A stretch of 64,000 nt of DNA. Origin: Rhizopus sp. PT2906. Lineage: Eukaryota > Mucoromycota > Mucoromycetes > Mucorales > Rhizopodaceae. Under the pieces are notes generated by a model. The model was given only the letters and a program-made list of their open reading frames with translations, was not told the origin of the DNA and did not search any database. The position numbers were made by a program, and so were the translations under genes. Positions 46,159 through 57,774 of the stretch are shown here, piece after piece. The stretch lies in assembly GCA_025529335.1 (NCBI GenBank), contig JAMYHX010000014.1, forward strand, positions 62,001 to 126,000, in the 5' to 3' direction. The number at the start of each line of letters is the position of its first letter. Position 1 is the stretch's first letter.

Positions 46159-47795
46159 ACGCTTCCTTTACGGATATTTATTTTGATGTAGCCAGGCGTG
46201 GGCAAGACTTCCCTTGGTGTGTCCATTGCAAGATCCATGTCTCGACATTTTCATCGTATTTCTCTAGGTGGTGTACATGATGAAGCAGAGATTAGGTAAC
46301 TAGAGTGTTTTTTCTCTTAAAAAAAGGATGAGTCAGAGATTGATCATGTCTTGTCAACAGAGGTCATCGCCGTACGTATGTTGGAGCAATGCCAGGAGTA
46401 ATCATTCAAGGTCTTCGCAAGTCCAGAGTGAAGAATCCTCTCTTTTTATTAGGTAAGTGATATATTGCTTTAAAGACCATTTATCTAAATATTTATCTGT
46501 TAGATGAAATCGATAAATTGGCTAGCTCAAGTCACCACGGAGATCCTGGTAAGGGAAAATATATGATCTTGAATTGCAATGTATTGATCACTTTATTATA
46601 GCCGCAGCTTTACTGGAGGTGCTTGATCCAGAGCAAAATGACACATTTACGGATCATTATCTAAACGTTCCTTTTGATTTGTCAAATATTTTGTTTGTCG
46701 CAACCGCCAACTCACTTGATACTATTCCAGAGCCGTTGCTTGATCGTATGGAAGTCATTGAACTCCACGGCTATACATTTGATGAAAAGTTGTATATTGC
46801 CAAAACTTACCTCATCCCAAAGCAGATCAATGCTCACGGTCTTGAATTACAACATATCCAAATATCTGATGATACCATTTTACGCATTGCCGAAAGTTAC
46901 ACCAGAGAAAGTGGTGTTCGTAACCTTGAGCGTATGCTCGCTTCCGTCATACGAGCAAAATGCGTTCAGTTGGCTGAATTAAAGGAAGGAGGTGAAGAAG
47001 GATTATATGACAGTCGGGTCACAGTAGAGGACATAAGCCAAATTCTAGGGGTAAATACAGCATCTATTGCCTTTACTCGTTTCTTATTTTTAGCAGAATG
47101 TCAAATTTGAAAAGGAAGTTTTCGAGCGCAACCCTTGTCCTGGAGTTGTCATTGGCTTAGCATATTCTGGAAGTGGCCATGGGGGAATTATGTTTGTGGA
47201 AGCGACCAAGATGCCTGGAAGCGGTAAGCTACATCTGACTGGATCTCTAGGAAATGTATTGCAAGAGTCCGCACAGATAGCTCTATCTTGGGTGAAAGCC
47301 AATGCTTTTGGTCTTGGCTTAACTCTTCATCCAAAGGAAAGGTTAGCCAAAGATGATGATATTCACATCCATCTTCCACATGGCTCCATTCCAAAAGACG
47401 GACCTAGTGCTGGTAAAAAAATATATACATATATATAATAGCAATGCTAATTCCATATCTTAGGCATAACCCTCATATGTGCACTTGTGTCGCTTTACTC
47501 AAATAAATGTATCCCTACAACAGTAGCCATGACAGGTGAAATCTCATTACGAGGACAAGTCTTACCCGTAGGAGGCATTAAAGAAAAGGTCATTTCTGCC
47601 CACCGAGCTGGTATTCGCAAGATCATTATTCCTTTCAGGAATAAAAGAGACGTCGAAGCAACTGTACCTGAGACTGTACAAGCTGATATTGTGTTTTCTT
47701 TTGTTCAAGATATATGGCAGATGTTGCATGTAGCCTTTGAAAATGAAAAATGGTCAGCACAATCTCGTCGAAACATGATGGAAAGCCGTTTATGA
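44913..47795 (+). CDS. Lon protease, peroxisomal
   Basis: ATP-dependent Ser-Lys protease. Seven exons: 44913..46121, 46192..46295, 46361..46452, 46504..46548, 46602..47050, 47097..47412, 47464..47795; 848 residues. Order: N-terminal LAN substrate domain (PLESKVLLPSVVLRLT), helical linker, AAA+ module with Walker A GPPGVGKTS and Walker B LFLLDEIDK, and protease domain with the catalytic Ser in PKDGPSAG and Lys in GGIKEKV. There is no mitochondrial presequence. The last three residues are SRL, a peroxisomal PTS1 signal, matching the peroxisomal Lon (LONP2/Pln) class that clears misfolded matrix proteins. Intron 1 contains 29 consecutive A. Only 31 nt separate its stop from the NDUFS4 stop on the other strand. 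Confidence 0.95.
46128..46156 (+). repeat. A29 homopolymer in Lon intron 1
   Basis: Twenty-nine A in a row starting 6 nt after the 5' splice site. Confidence 0.9.
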
Positions 47796-47826
47796 TTAAA
47801 GTAAATAAAGATATAAGGCTCTTGTT

Positions 47827-48489
47827 TTATTTTGTCTTGAACAATCTCAACTTGTTGGGTGAATATTTGTAGTTGTCACCGTATGATTTAACAACGAATT
47901 TGGGTTCCTTTGGTTCTTGAACATAGTATTTCCAACCTATTGATAAACTCTCAGTCTCTAGTAAAATTGAAGCTCATTTAGTTTTTCTACCTTGCTTTTC
48001 AGCAAATCGAATGGCATCTTCCTTTGAGTTAAACTTCATTGTGATACCTTGTTGGAAATCAGAACTATATATATAGATAATTAAGAAACATTCTTGTCAT
48101 CAACACTTTTTACTAACCTGGAGGCCCAACCCATCAGAGGGTTCTCCCAACGGTTGCCATCTTCCAAAATGTCGAAATCGATACGCCAAAGCTTTGTACC
48201 GTTCTTTCCTTGTTGAGAAGCTGTACGAGCAGGCTTATAAATGCGTACATTACGTTCCAATAACTCATCTGCAGGGCATGATCAATAAAGTCAACAACAA
48301 AAAGCATTCTTCATTTTGTGTGATTTTACCTGGAGCACCAGAAATGGATTCTACACTGTGGAATGGTTCAGACTCGAGGTGTTGAAGGTCTTTAAGTTGA
48401 GAAGAAAAACGAGCTGTGTTGTACAAGGCAGGTCTAGCAAGTGTTGTGCGGCAGACAGATGCCGTTCTAGCGATAAGTGAGGAGGACAT
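47827..48489 (-). CDS. NDUFS4: NADH dehydrogenase (complex I) 18 kDa subunit, NDUFS4
   Basis: Accessory subunit of mitochondrial complex I near the NADH-oxidising module. Four exons on the minus strand: 48489..48330, 48268..48118, 48064..47991, 47936..47827; 164 residues. The N-terminus (MSSSLIARTASVCRTTLARPA) is a mitochondrial presequence. The conserved core has ELLERNVRIYKPAR, WRIDFD, RWENPLMGWASS and FNSKEDAIRFAEKQGWKYYV, then a basic C-terminus (FVVKSYGDNYKYSPNK). Its presence shows the host has a genuine proton-pumping complex I. Tail-to-tail with Lon. Confidence 0.94.
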
Positions 48490-48902
48490 TTTCTGCAAAA
48501 GAAAAAAAAGGAATCAAAGACTGTTACTTGCCCACTGGGTTTTTGCTACCACCCATAGCAAAAGAGTGACGCAAGTTTAAAGGTTTAAAGCGGAGTTTTG
48601 ATGAACCTGTGACTTTTTATTTGGTCCATTTTGCTCAAGTTTGACTTTTCTGCAAAGTGTGTCAAAAACAACTGTTTCTTGCGTTATTATAATGATAGAC
48701 GAAGGAAGTAGCTAACTAGTGCATTATTTACACTGATAAAGAATTCAAAGATCTTCTTATTTTTCAAACCATTGGGATACAGTCTTTTTATCCTAGAATT
48801 AGACAGTCCAAGTATAAAAGTAAAAAACTACATCATAACTGGTGTATGTGTCTTTGCTTTATTTCTACTTGATCCGATATGTGTCTACAAGTATTATACA
48901 AA
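48490..48902. other. Short intergenic region
   Basis: NDUFS4 promoter and carrier-gene 3' flank. An open frame at 48772..49059 overlaps the carrier gene antisense and is not coding. Confidence 0.5.
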
Positions 48903-49779
48903 TCAGCGCAAACTGAGTAACCATTCAAAGATGGCCATATTGATAGTTGTCAGAGGTATACCCCACATAACACGAGCCCACATACCACTAGTAAAAGCCA
49001 TGACTCCACCCTCGTATTTCCACATACGTATAGCGATACTCACAGGACCACCCTTATAATCCTCCGCTTGATTAGACACTTGCCATCTAGTCTTTACAAT
49101 ATCCAAAGGTGTAGAAATTAAAATTCCAGCTGCACTTGCGATTGCTGCACACAGCAAGAACACAAAGAACGTTTGGCTTTCTTCGCTCCAAAATGACTTT
49201 AGCTGTTCATAAACAACAAAGTATGTAACAGAATGAGGAACAAATACAGCCAACGTAATCCAATAGCCTCTGTAAAAGCCAAAAATACCCTCTTCTTCCG
49301 CAATTCTTTTTACAAGTGATAACGTAGATTGGTGAACAACTTGTATTTGTAATTGACTTTTTATGACTTCCATTGGAGTAAAGAACAGACCTGCTGCTGC
49401 CTCTGCAAGTAGTCCTGAAATGGCGTGATTAAGTAGAACATCTTGTGCCAAGATGGGTGTTTTATATGAATCTAAAAACTCTTTTGATGAAGAATAAGTT
49501 GTTAAATAGAGTGTTAAGGCTGGAACAGAAAATAATAAAGTAACTGATAAGCCATGATATAGTGAAATGATACTTGTATAGGTATTCTTCGACTCTATAT
49601 TTTCTAAAAGGCTTTTATAACTGGTTTGTAGTCTAGTTTTAATAGTATCAACTATACAATATAGAATACGTCAATGGCTAACACGCTCCATATCTCAATT
49701 TTTTATTACTTGGATATGTGACGAAGCGAGCTATCAAGGCTGCAACACTAGAAGCAAACAGGAAATAGGAGTCTATCAT
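48903..49779 (-). CDS. Mitochondrial carrier family (SLC25) protein
   Basis: Two exons on the minus strand, 49779..49710 and 49651..48903, give 272 residues. Three tandem carrier repeats are marked by the Px[DE]xx[KR] signatures: YPIDTIKTRLQ (created across the splice junction), TPMEVIKSQLQ and TPLDIVKTRWQ. Six transmembrane helices are expected in the mitochondrial inner membrane. GFYRGYW follows the second repeat. The exact substrate is not assigned. Exon 1 is short (23 codons) and ends just inside the first signature, which fixes the start at 49779. Confidence 0.88.
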
Positions 49780-50723
49780 GAATATTGAACGAAAAAATCC
49801 ACCAGAATGCTAATGTCATGGGGCGCCCTCTGTGCAGTGACTATTTATTCCTTTTTATTCTGTGGTGTGGTATCCTAGCTATTATGTCTGCCTTAACTTT
49901 CTTTTTAGCAAATCCCTTATATCAAATAAAAGTGATTGTGTCTTAGAGATATGCTGGATTCATAAGGACAAGACAAATAGTGATATGTTTAATTTGAACA
50001 AAGATGAGCAGATATGCCCAAGCGGGTAATAAGAAAAAACATCATTTGAAAAATTAAGTGTATATGCTATCAATCCGGAGCTTATTAGAACCGCGTTGGT
50101 GAATATATAAACGACGAAACAGTTAAAAGCTAACCAACTAAGAAATCAAACCAGAAGATTAATTGCAGATGCTGTGTTATAGCCACCTGCTATTTCCTAA
50201 TACCCAGTCAGGCTAACATTAAGCTTCATAATGAGTAAAATCACTTTAATTTGCAAAGTCTTTCATAGCGGGAGTTGTATGCAATATCTTAACTGATGTT
50301 CAGTAAAAAGTGGGCCAGTACCGAATGCTGATTGCGTGTACTTGTAAAAATGTGTAATTAAGTTATCGTCTTGAAAAAAAAAAAAGCACAGTTTATAACC
50401 AGAATATATTCATGACAGTAAGCAGAGAGACACTACAATGTATTTACAACACTTTTCAAGTACGACGTAAAGAATGGCCATAGTATCTCTGGGCACTGTA
50501 CAATTTCTATTTGGCCATGATCCACTCTCTATTGACCATGGTACATGCCGTATTTCTAAGTTTATATCCAAGAAGATTATACCTTTGACGTAATATAATC
50601 AATATATTTCGTATACAAGCCAGAGTCATCCTTTCTACTCGATATTAACATAATACCTTTTGTTAAGCCCACAACACTTATTCATGGCATCTCGTCTGTG
50701 GTATTTGATAACGCGTCGTATCA
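49780..50723. other. Gene-poor spacer left of the right repeat copy
   Basis: No gene supported. AT-rich, with stop-laden frames on both strands. Confidence 0.5.
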
Positions 50724-51455
50724 AGATTTGAAGATTGCCTGAACCGTAAACCGATATAGCTTTCTCTTGTGCGATTCATGCACTAATAAATCATTAATTT
50801 TAACCTATGTTATTATTTGGAAAAGTCTGGAGCATCAGGACTGAACACTAACCACTTGTTCTTCTTGCTCTATCTTGACGACATTAGGGTCGTCTTGAGG
50901 AGGATAGACAGTACACTTTGGATATCAAGGCAGTAATTAAGATTATCAATCCGTTATTACTTTGCTTACATTACTCAAACGTATCATTGTCAAAGTAGAA
51001 TGAAACAAATGACGTGGATGAATTATTACGTCTAGAGCCTTAATGAACAACATTGGCAAATGATGTCAAGAAGATGACCATACTGCATTGGAAGTCGTTG
51101 ATAAAGCCGTTGCTATTTAATATATCCTCCCTTGAAAAAATTCAAACTGTATTGTTCACAGGGAGAGAATCTACCATGATTTTTAAATATATATTTTTAT
51201 ATTGTCTATCAAAGAGTACGTTTATGAGTAGATTTATAAGTGTCTGTTTCTTCATTATCTAACAAACGCCTTTAGGTCTTTACAATTTCGGGAATGGCCC
51301 GCGAAGTCGACAACAGCTAGAGCTATTTTTTTTTTTTTTACTTTTTTCAATGCAGTTTATCATGTCTACATTAAAAAAGAAGGCATTAATTACACTTCTT
51401 TTGCGAATATCTGCCTTATATGCCTTCCGCGCTGTTAGTCATATTGCTTTTTTTT
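50724..51455. repeat. Dispersed repeat, right copy (inverted)
   Basis: About 732 nt that equal the reverse complement of 32382..33150, lacking 36 bases found there. On the minus strand, 51365..51255 carries the same C-terminal coding block as the left element, but an A tract is one base longer (14 versus 13), which shifts the frame. The copy is truncated at the side that would hold the rest of the gene. Confidence 0.9.
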
Positions 51456-52434
51456 AAGGAAAACACTACATGCACCAGAAATGAGACTAATACTACGGAC
51501 GCTACCTCTACTCATTATCTATGATATCGCCCAACAAAGCTTTTGAATATGGAGCACTACGCTAAACACGACTTTATAAAGTCACCATATTGATTTGTTT
51601 CTTTCCAAGAAGAAGAGAGAAAAAAAAAGTTATTTATTTATTCTAGTTTTATATTGTCAGTCTATCAGCAAAGATGCAAGAACACGTGTAATTAAGATAA
51701 CATCGTATCTTATATCATAGAGAGTGAACTGGACAGCCTTTAGTTAAGCAGAGATTTTAGTAGTGTGATGTTGTATAGTGATAACACAGGTAGCGCATTA
51801 AGGAAGCGCCGTAGTATTAGCTTATTTTCTGGTGCATTTTCTGGTGTATGCAGTGTTCACCTTTTTCGCTTTCTTGTTATATTGTACGGGGGCTTAGATT
51901 ATCTGTCGACTTAATAAACCTCTAATATTTTATTTCTCCTTGACTATACAGTGAAGGTATTTTGACAAACTTTTGGCTGGGTCACAAATCTGTCACCCAA
52001 CGTAATTGCGGCAGGCTCAAATAAAATACCACTTCTCCATCGGATATTGAAAATATAATGCTTGCTTAAGAGTTCTGATCATATTTACTACACAAAGGTT
52101 CTAGTGCACTTGTTATGATTACTAATTTAAAAGAAAGAACATTATATCATTACTAGATATAAACGCTTGGCATACTTGTAAAGTCTTTTTCTTTAAATAA
52201 CTGTTTGCTGAGATTAACACTTTTTGAGTACTATCCGCTTCGGTTCCTGAATACTACCATATATGAGGATGCTGATTGTCTTAGCCGATTCTTCTTCTTT
52301 TTCGTCTTGTTTTTAACAAATAGATAATCAGAAACTCTTCAATTCACCTTTGGTTTTCCTTGCTTTATTATTAATCAAATAACACCACAATATCTCTGCA
52401 ACCTTTCCATTGTAACTAATCAACAAACATCATT
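51456..52434. other. Gene-poor spacer
   Basis: No coding potential or RNA recognised in about 1 kb between the repeat and the recombinase-like pseudogene. Confidence 0.5.
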
Positions 52435-52899
52435 ATGTACAACGGACAATCTTCATCCTCTAGCCTTACCGATCAAAGGGTGATAAATACTACAAAAGAA
52501 GCCGAAATCCTTGAACGCACTCTGCTAGGACTTGAGAACGAACGACCAAGAAGCACTACATTGGCGTAAAAAAAGAAGCAGGAGATCTTTATGGTACATG
52601 TCACATATAGATGTATAGTATGAATGCACTTACACCTCTTATTTCAATAGAACTTTTACATAGAAAATCGCTATGAAGATGGCTGTATTGTGACTGAAGC
52701 GAAGTTATTGTGTTTTCTTGATGAAGTCGTTGCACCTAGAGGCAATTTAAAGAAGGGTCAAAAGGATGATGGTTCCGTACATGAACTTAAAGTAGAAACT
52801 ATTCAACAATACATCAAGGCGGTGGTTAACCTTCATGCAATTCAGTTTTCCAGAAATATGTCCAGGGAAGTTAAACCCCAAGCTTTTTCAGTTGGCTAA
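52435..52899 (+). pseudogene. N-terminal fragment of a tyrosine-recombinase/Gcr1-type mobile protein
   Basis: An ATG at 52435 opens a frame ending at 52567 with an in-frame TAA after STTLA, then continues KKKQEIFM in the same frame to a GT donor (52594). An exon at 52651..52899 joins in phase and reads NRYEDGCIVTEAKLLCFLDEVV and ETIQQYIKAVVNLHAIQ. The order (Lys-rich 'YxxKqxeF' helix, VTExKLxxFL, then a QYxKAVxxL helix) resembles the core-binding N-terminal region of fungal Crypton/Gcr1-like tyrosine recombinases. The TAA sits where these proteins usually have Tyr. The catalytic domain is missing. Family assignment is from memory of the pattern and is tentative. Confidence 0.45.
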
Positions 52900-53418
52900 T
52901 GAACCGCAAGTAAAAAGAAATTCTCGTCCCTTATGTCTCAAATCACAAAAAGCTTGAGCGCGACTTTCAAGATATAAAGGATATACATTGAACGTTTTAT
53001 TTAATTTATATAATACTGAGAATAAAGCACAGCCCGGAAGGGCTTTAACTACACCCTTTGTCTTCATTTCGTCAACGTTACTATTATTAAATGAATTAAC
53101 TACAGCCAATAAGAATTGTGTATAATGCATCTGTCTTCAGTCTCTTTGTTATTGTTCTTTCTTAGAGATTTAGAGTAATGTCATATGATTAAGCATTCAT
53201 AGGATTCGACACTGTAAAGAGAATGTGGCAAACGTACTAGACGTCCTGAATATCATTTTGTATTCAATGGTTCACAATTATCCATTCACTGTAGTAGTCT
53301 CACTTCGACTTAACTTCATTATCAGAAAGAAACAAAATGTATAATCTGAAGCTCTTTATGATACGTCTGTCTTTTATCAAAAGAAGACCCAAGGTTCTTA
53401 TTAACAATATCAACTAGT
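52900..53418. other. Intergenic region
   Basis: 519 nt between the pseudogene and the FMO 3' end, with no recognised feature. Confidence 0.5.
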
Positions 53419-55307
53419 TTATTCATCATTTAGCTTTAAAGAATTTATGAGAGCTTCTAAGCTCTGGCTTCTAACCTTTATCCATTCTTGATCATGCTCT
53501 TGTATGATTGGTTTACCTAGAGCTTTGCTATCTTCGTTTAACCAATTGACAATATCTTTTATATAAACAAGTTCCAGCTCTGAGCCTAAAGCATGAAATT
53601 CTCGACCGAGACCTTTCTGACGCGCCCGTTCAAGCCATTCGGCCCTCATTGTGTCCACATTAGGAAGTTTAGCAGCTCCAGAATAGACTCGGGCAACTGC
53701 ATAAGACTGATACTCGAACAGGGAAAATGTTGCGATATGGAAAGGGATGCCAACAAAGCTCAGTGTAGGATTTGGTATGTAAAATATGTCCTTGTGAAGA
53801 TTAAACACTTGAGCCCCGCTCTTGACCAAGACTCGCTTCTCGTCTATAGAATACCCACGCCTTGAGTTGATTTCCTCATCATCATGCAAGTCTTCTAAAA
53901 AGTGAAAGCTGAACAGATATCCAGTACAGACAATGATGTAGTCTATGCCAGTTATTTCAGTTCCATCGACTAATTCGACTACGGCAGACTGAACACTATC
54001 TTCCGACCCTTCTTGTCTAAAGCGTCGAATCTCTCCAACACGTTGAACGTTTTTTGGCACAAGCTTTGCAACCTCTTCTCTCAGCTTCTGGTACCTTTCA
54101 TCATAGCCGTGTTTGCTCTCCCTTACAGAGTTGTAAATCTTTTTTGCATGCTTGCGAATATCACGAGCAATGTCAAGAGCAGAGGTTCCATTACCGATCA
54201 AAAGGACAGTCTGTGACATCATTTGTTTAGATAGGATTTTATGGTCTTTATATCGCACGTACCTTGTCCTTAAAGTTATCAGGTTCTCTGTACTCTTTTG
54301 AATGTATCACACTACTTGGCCATTTTTTTCGCCATTCTGATAAACCAGGGAGATCTGGGACATACTGTGCGTGATAATGGCCGGTGGCAACTACAACGGC
54401 ATCAAATGTCTATATTAAATGAGTAAACCTTTTTTAGACACATTCTTATACTCTACCTCTTCTTTCCATACTATTTCAACTTTATTTGACTCTTGATCAA
54501 GGTGTGCAGTCTTTGTTAGCACTTTCCAACCAGACTGGTTCGGGAGTTCTGTCAGTTTCTCAACAGAGGTATTAAATTCAGTTATTTCATCAAGTTTAAA
54601 GTGGGCTGAATATAACTGAAGATATTCCAGGATTTTTTCATGTGTTGTAAACCATGGCTTATCATTAAAAAAACATTAGACACAAAGGATAATGTATTCA
54701 CTAGGTACTCACAGTGTCTTTTGGCCAGTCAAGATCTTTATATTTGAGTAATGGTGTTGGCACATTGTTCTTTAGAGAGCGATAACAAGGCGTTGGAGGG
54801 TTCAGACGTAACAGCTCTTCTTTTATTCCTTGCTCGCTTAACTGCTTCACTTGCTTGAAGGGAAGTTTACCTTGATCAGGAGGAAGGCTAGGCTTAACTA
54901 CCTTCGTAGGCACTTCTGATGGAAATTCTGGATTTAACGGCTTCTCTTCATGAAAGATCCTGTAAGCAAAGCGTGATGAATGGATGTCCATATAATGTTT
55001 TTTTTTTGGCTACATACCATGTTCCGCCTGAAGCTGTATTTCTTTCAAATATCTTGACCTGAAGTCCTTCGTCTAATAAGAGTTTTGCTGTAGGAAGCTA
55101 CGATTAAAAAGTGAATTATCTTTTATATTAATCATCATATTGTATTTTTACCCCTGCTGGACCAGCTCCTATGACAGCTACTTTCCTGATTTTTTGACCA
55201 AATTCGTAACGAGAGCTAACATTTAGTAAACTAGTATTGTTGCATTCGATAATAGCTTTGTTTGGAGATGTCCATTGAACTTGAATTGCAGCACTTTCGA
55301 CAGGCAT
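53419..55307 (-). CDS. Flavin-containing monooxygenase
   Basis: NADPH- and FAD-dependent oxygenase of nitrogen or sulfur centres. Six exons on the minus strand: 55307..55152, 55097..55018, 54959..54713, 54657..54457, 54409..54263, 54210..53419; 540 residues. The FAD motif VAVIGAGPAGLPTAKLL is split by intron 1. The FMO identifying region is WPSSVIHSKEY, ending in the expected HxxxY pattern, and the NADPH motif is LLIGNGTSALDIAR. The substrate cannot be predicted. It lies in tandem with a TauD-type dioxygenase gene upstream on the same strand, suggesting a shared catabolic context. Confidence 0.88.
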
Positions 55308-55993
55308 GGGTTGAATAGGTATAGAATAAAGAAGAGAAATGATGCTTTATTTATTTATGTTTAATTTTAAACAACTGAATTGCATCTGCTTAGAGATATA
55401 TTGCATGTTTATGCGTACGGCCTTCTTTATTGCATAATCAACAAACCTAATGGCGTTAAACCGTGTAACAAGACATTTCGTACAGACGGACCATGATGAA
55501 CAAGGGTTACCTAAGCAAGTATGGCTTGTAAGAAAGGAATTCAGTTGATTACTAATGTTTATCTAAAGTTTTGGATAAATACGTAATGCGAATGAACCTA
55601 ATATTACTGTTAAATTGCGCTTTTATGATAAGAATATCTATAGTCTTTTATTTTTTAGTCCGTCCTACAGCATCCTTGTGATCAAACCGGATCAATGTGG
55701 TCCTTTCTGAATGAAGCTTGAAAAGCTTCATCCCAGTGCTTAATATATGTATTCCAGAACAAAACGTTAGAAAAGTATATTATACATGGCACGATGTCAT
55801 GCAATTGACTGTATGTATTTAAGAATGCGAATGTGTGACCAGGTTGGCATAATGAGCTAGTATTTCTATAGAGGCAACAGCAGTGTAAATAAACACACCA
55901 CTTTCAAGGATTCCACATGTTCATAATTATAGAAAAGAGACTATTTTCTTCACTAAAAGCTTTTTTTTATTCGATAAAGAACAATATCAATAT
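55308..55993. other. Intergenic region
   Basis: Promoter of the FMO gene and 3' flank of the TauD gene; no gene recognised in 686 nt. Confidence 0.5.
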
Positions 55994-57307
55994 TTAAATA
56001 ATTCTGACAGTAGCCTCTAAGGGGAATATTTCTTCCCTTTCTTGATGATAGATTTTATTCCAAGTAGATTCCAATTGAGGAGGAAGTTTCCAAGCGTTGT
56101 CAGGATGAAGCCAATGACGAAGCAGATGACGCCTATAGAAACAATGAGTACAATAATCAATCATTTGCTCATTTTGCTTACGTATTCTTTGGACTATCCG
56201 TATAACCATCGCGGGCATGGAGTATAGACAGATTGTTAATGTATTGAATGTCTCCTTTCTTAAAATCAATTCCAAGATTATATTTTTCAGCAGTAAAGTG
56301 CAGTGCGTCCAATGCTTCGGCTTGTGCCTCTGTAATTGGAGGAATATCTTCACGTCTAGGGTTCTTGCCAAATCCTGTGAAATTACGACGTGCATATTGG
56401 ATGATCAGTTTGTTATCAACATAATACAAAAGAGGCCTTAAATAATAGGGTTCCTTTTCCTTGTTCAAATCACTAAAATATATAAAAAAAGATTAGAGAG
56501 GATATACGTTACTTTTATGTGCTTATTACTTTTGGAAGGGCCAGTCATGCGCCAAAGTATGGATTAAATCAGGTCTTGTCTTTGCAAGCTCATTGTAAAC
56601 TGTCCAACTGGAAGCAATTCGTGATTTTCCACCTTCTTCAGCAACACCAAGAGCATAAAGAGATATGATATCACCAGCATCAGTATGATACACTTGATGA
56701 TCATTTGTATATGCGGGAGCTATTATATCATCAAGTCCTTGCTTGGGAACAAGATCTGTGATATGTGCTAATTAAAAGGTTAATCAGTTTAGCATTTAAA
56801 AGAAACCTAAAATGGGCGTTTACCAATTGTATGACGGCCTTGAAGTCCTCGTTTACCAACCCAAGCGGATATACCAGTATAGGCAATAATGTTTTGAGCC
56901 CTTGTATAGTTATCAGGATTCAAGCCACGGACGACAACGAAACCTCTGCCGTCGAGGACATGCTCTTGAATGATCTGCTTGAGCTTTGGACCAAGAGTTG
57001 GAAGAGGAAATGTCTCTTGTTGAATTTCACTAAAGGGTTTTTCAGTAGCTTCAAAATCATGAACAGCTTTGTCAACTTCTTGAAGTTCTTGATCATTTAG
57101 TTGATAGATCCATTCATGTTCTTTTCCTTCATAGTCAGATCCTTTCCAGAGCTTAGGACCTTCTAGTTGTTCTGGAAATCCTTCAGGTAGGTCCGTTTCA
57201 AGCTGTTCTTCAGCCAAACGACGAGCAGTACGCGCCTTGTAGTTTTTCAAATCAGGTAAATAAGTAAAGTCAGGTTGGGATGAGTTCTTTAATTGAATGG
57301 TAGGCAT
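55994..57307 (-). CDS. TauD/TfdA-type Fe(II)/2-oxoglutarate dioxygenase
   Basis: Four exons on the minus strand (57307..56824, 56767..56530, 56472..56182, 56132..55994) give 383 residues. The iron facial triad is visible as HTD in VYHTDAGDIISL and a distal His in ILHARDGYTD; the 2-oxoglutarate-binding Arg is probably in RRHLLRHWL. VLDGRGFVVVRGL upstream is the typical entry to the double-stranded beta helix. Enzymes of this family hydroxylate taurine, gamma-butyrobetaine, herbicides or similar acids; the fungal substrate is unknown. The gene is divergent from the Mup1-like permease, sharing a 467-bp intergenic region. Confidence 0.88.
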
Positions 57308-57774
57308 AGTTTTTGTGTATATGAGAAAAAAAAAAGGGTCAAATAGATGAAGCCTCTATTTATGTACACTCTTGCATAAACATTGGGTCAAAATGATTAA
57401 TAATCTATTTCTTTGAAAAATATGACAAGATATACACCATAATTGTCGTAATGCTTTAATGGTGCAATACCGTAATTTCTCAAGAACCTTCACTATCACG
57501 CAATACAGGACTAGATAACATGATCAATTCAGATAGAACTCTTAATCCTAATGGTAAATAATGTGTAACCTAGCTTATTTCCATTTTCATATGCAAAAAG
57601 TCAAGAAAGAAATAAAGCAATGTATTATGCGATTATAAAGTAGGTTATGCAATAGTATCACTTTTGATGCAAGAAAGAACTAATCAGTACTTGATTTATC
57701 TCTTTTATATATAAATCAAGATATAGCTTACTTTTCTCTCTCTCTTTTATATATATATATATATATTAAGCTTG
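57308..57774. promoter_or_regulatory. Bidirectional intergenic promoter of TauD and permease genes
   Basis: AT-rich region between two start codons, with an (AT)n TATA-like run at about 57749..57768 just before the permease ATG. AGATAA-type GATA motifs occur near 57513. No CACGTG is seen. Binding-site calls are by eye. Confidence 0.4.
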
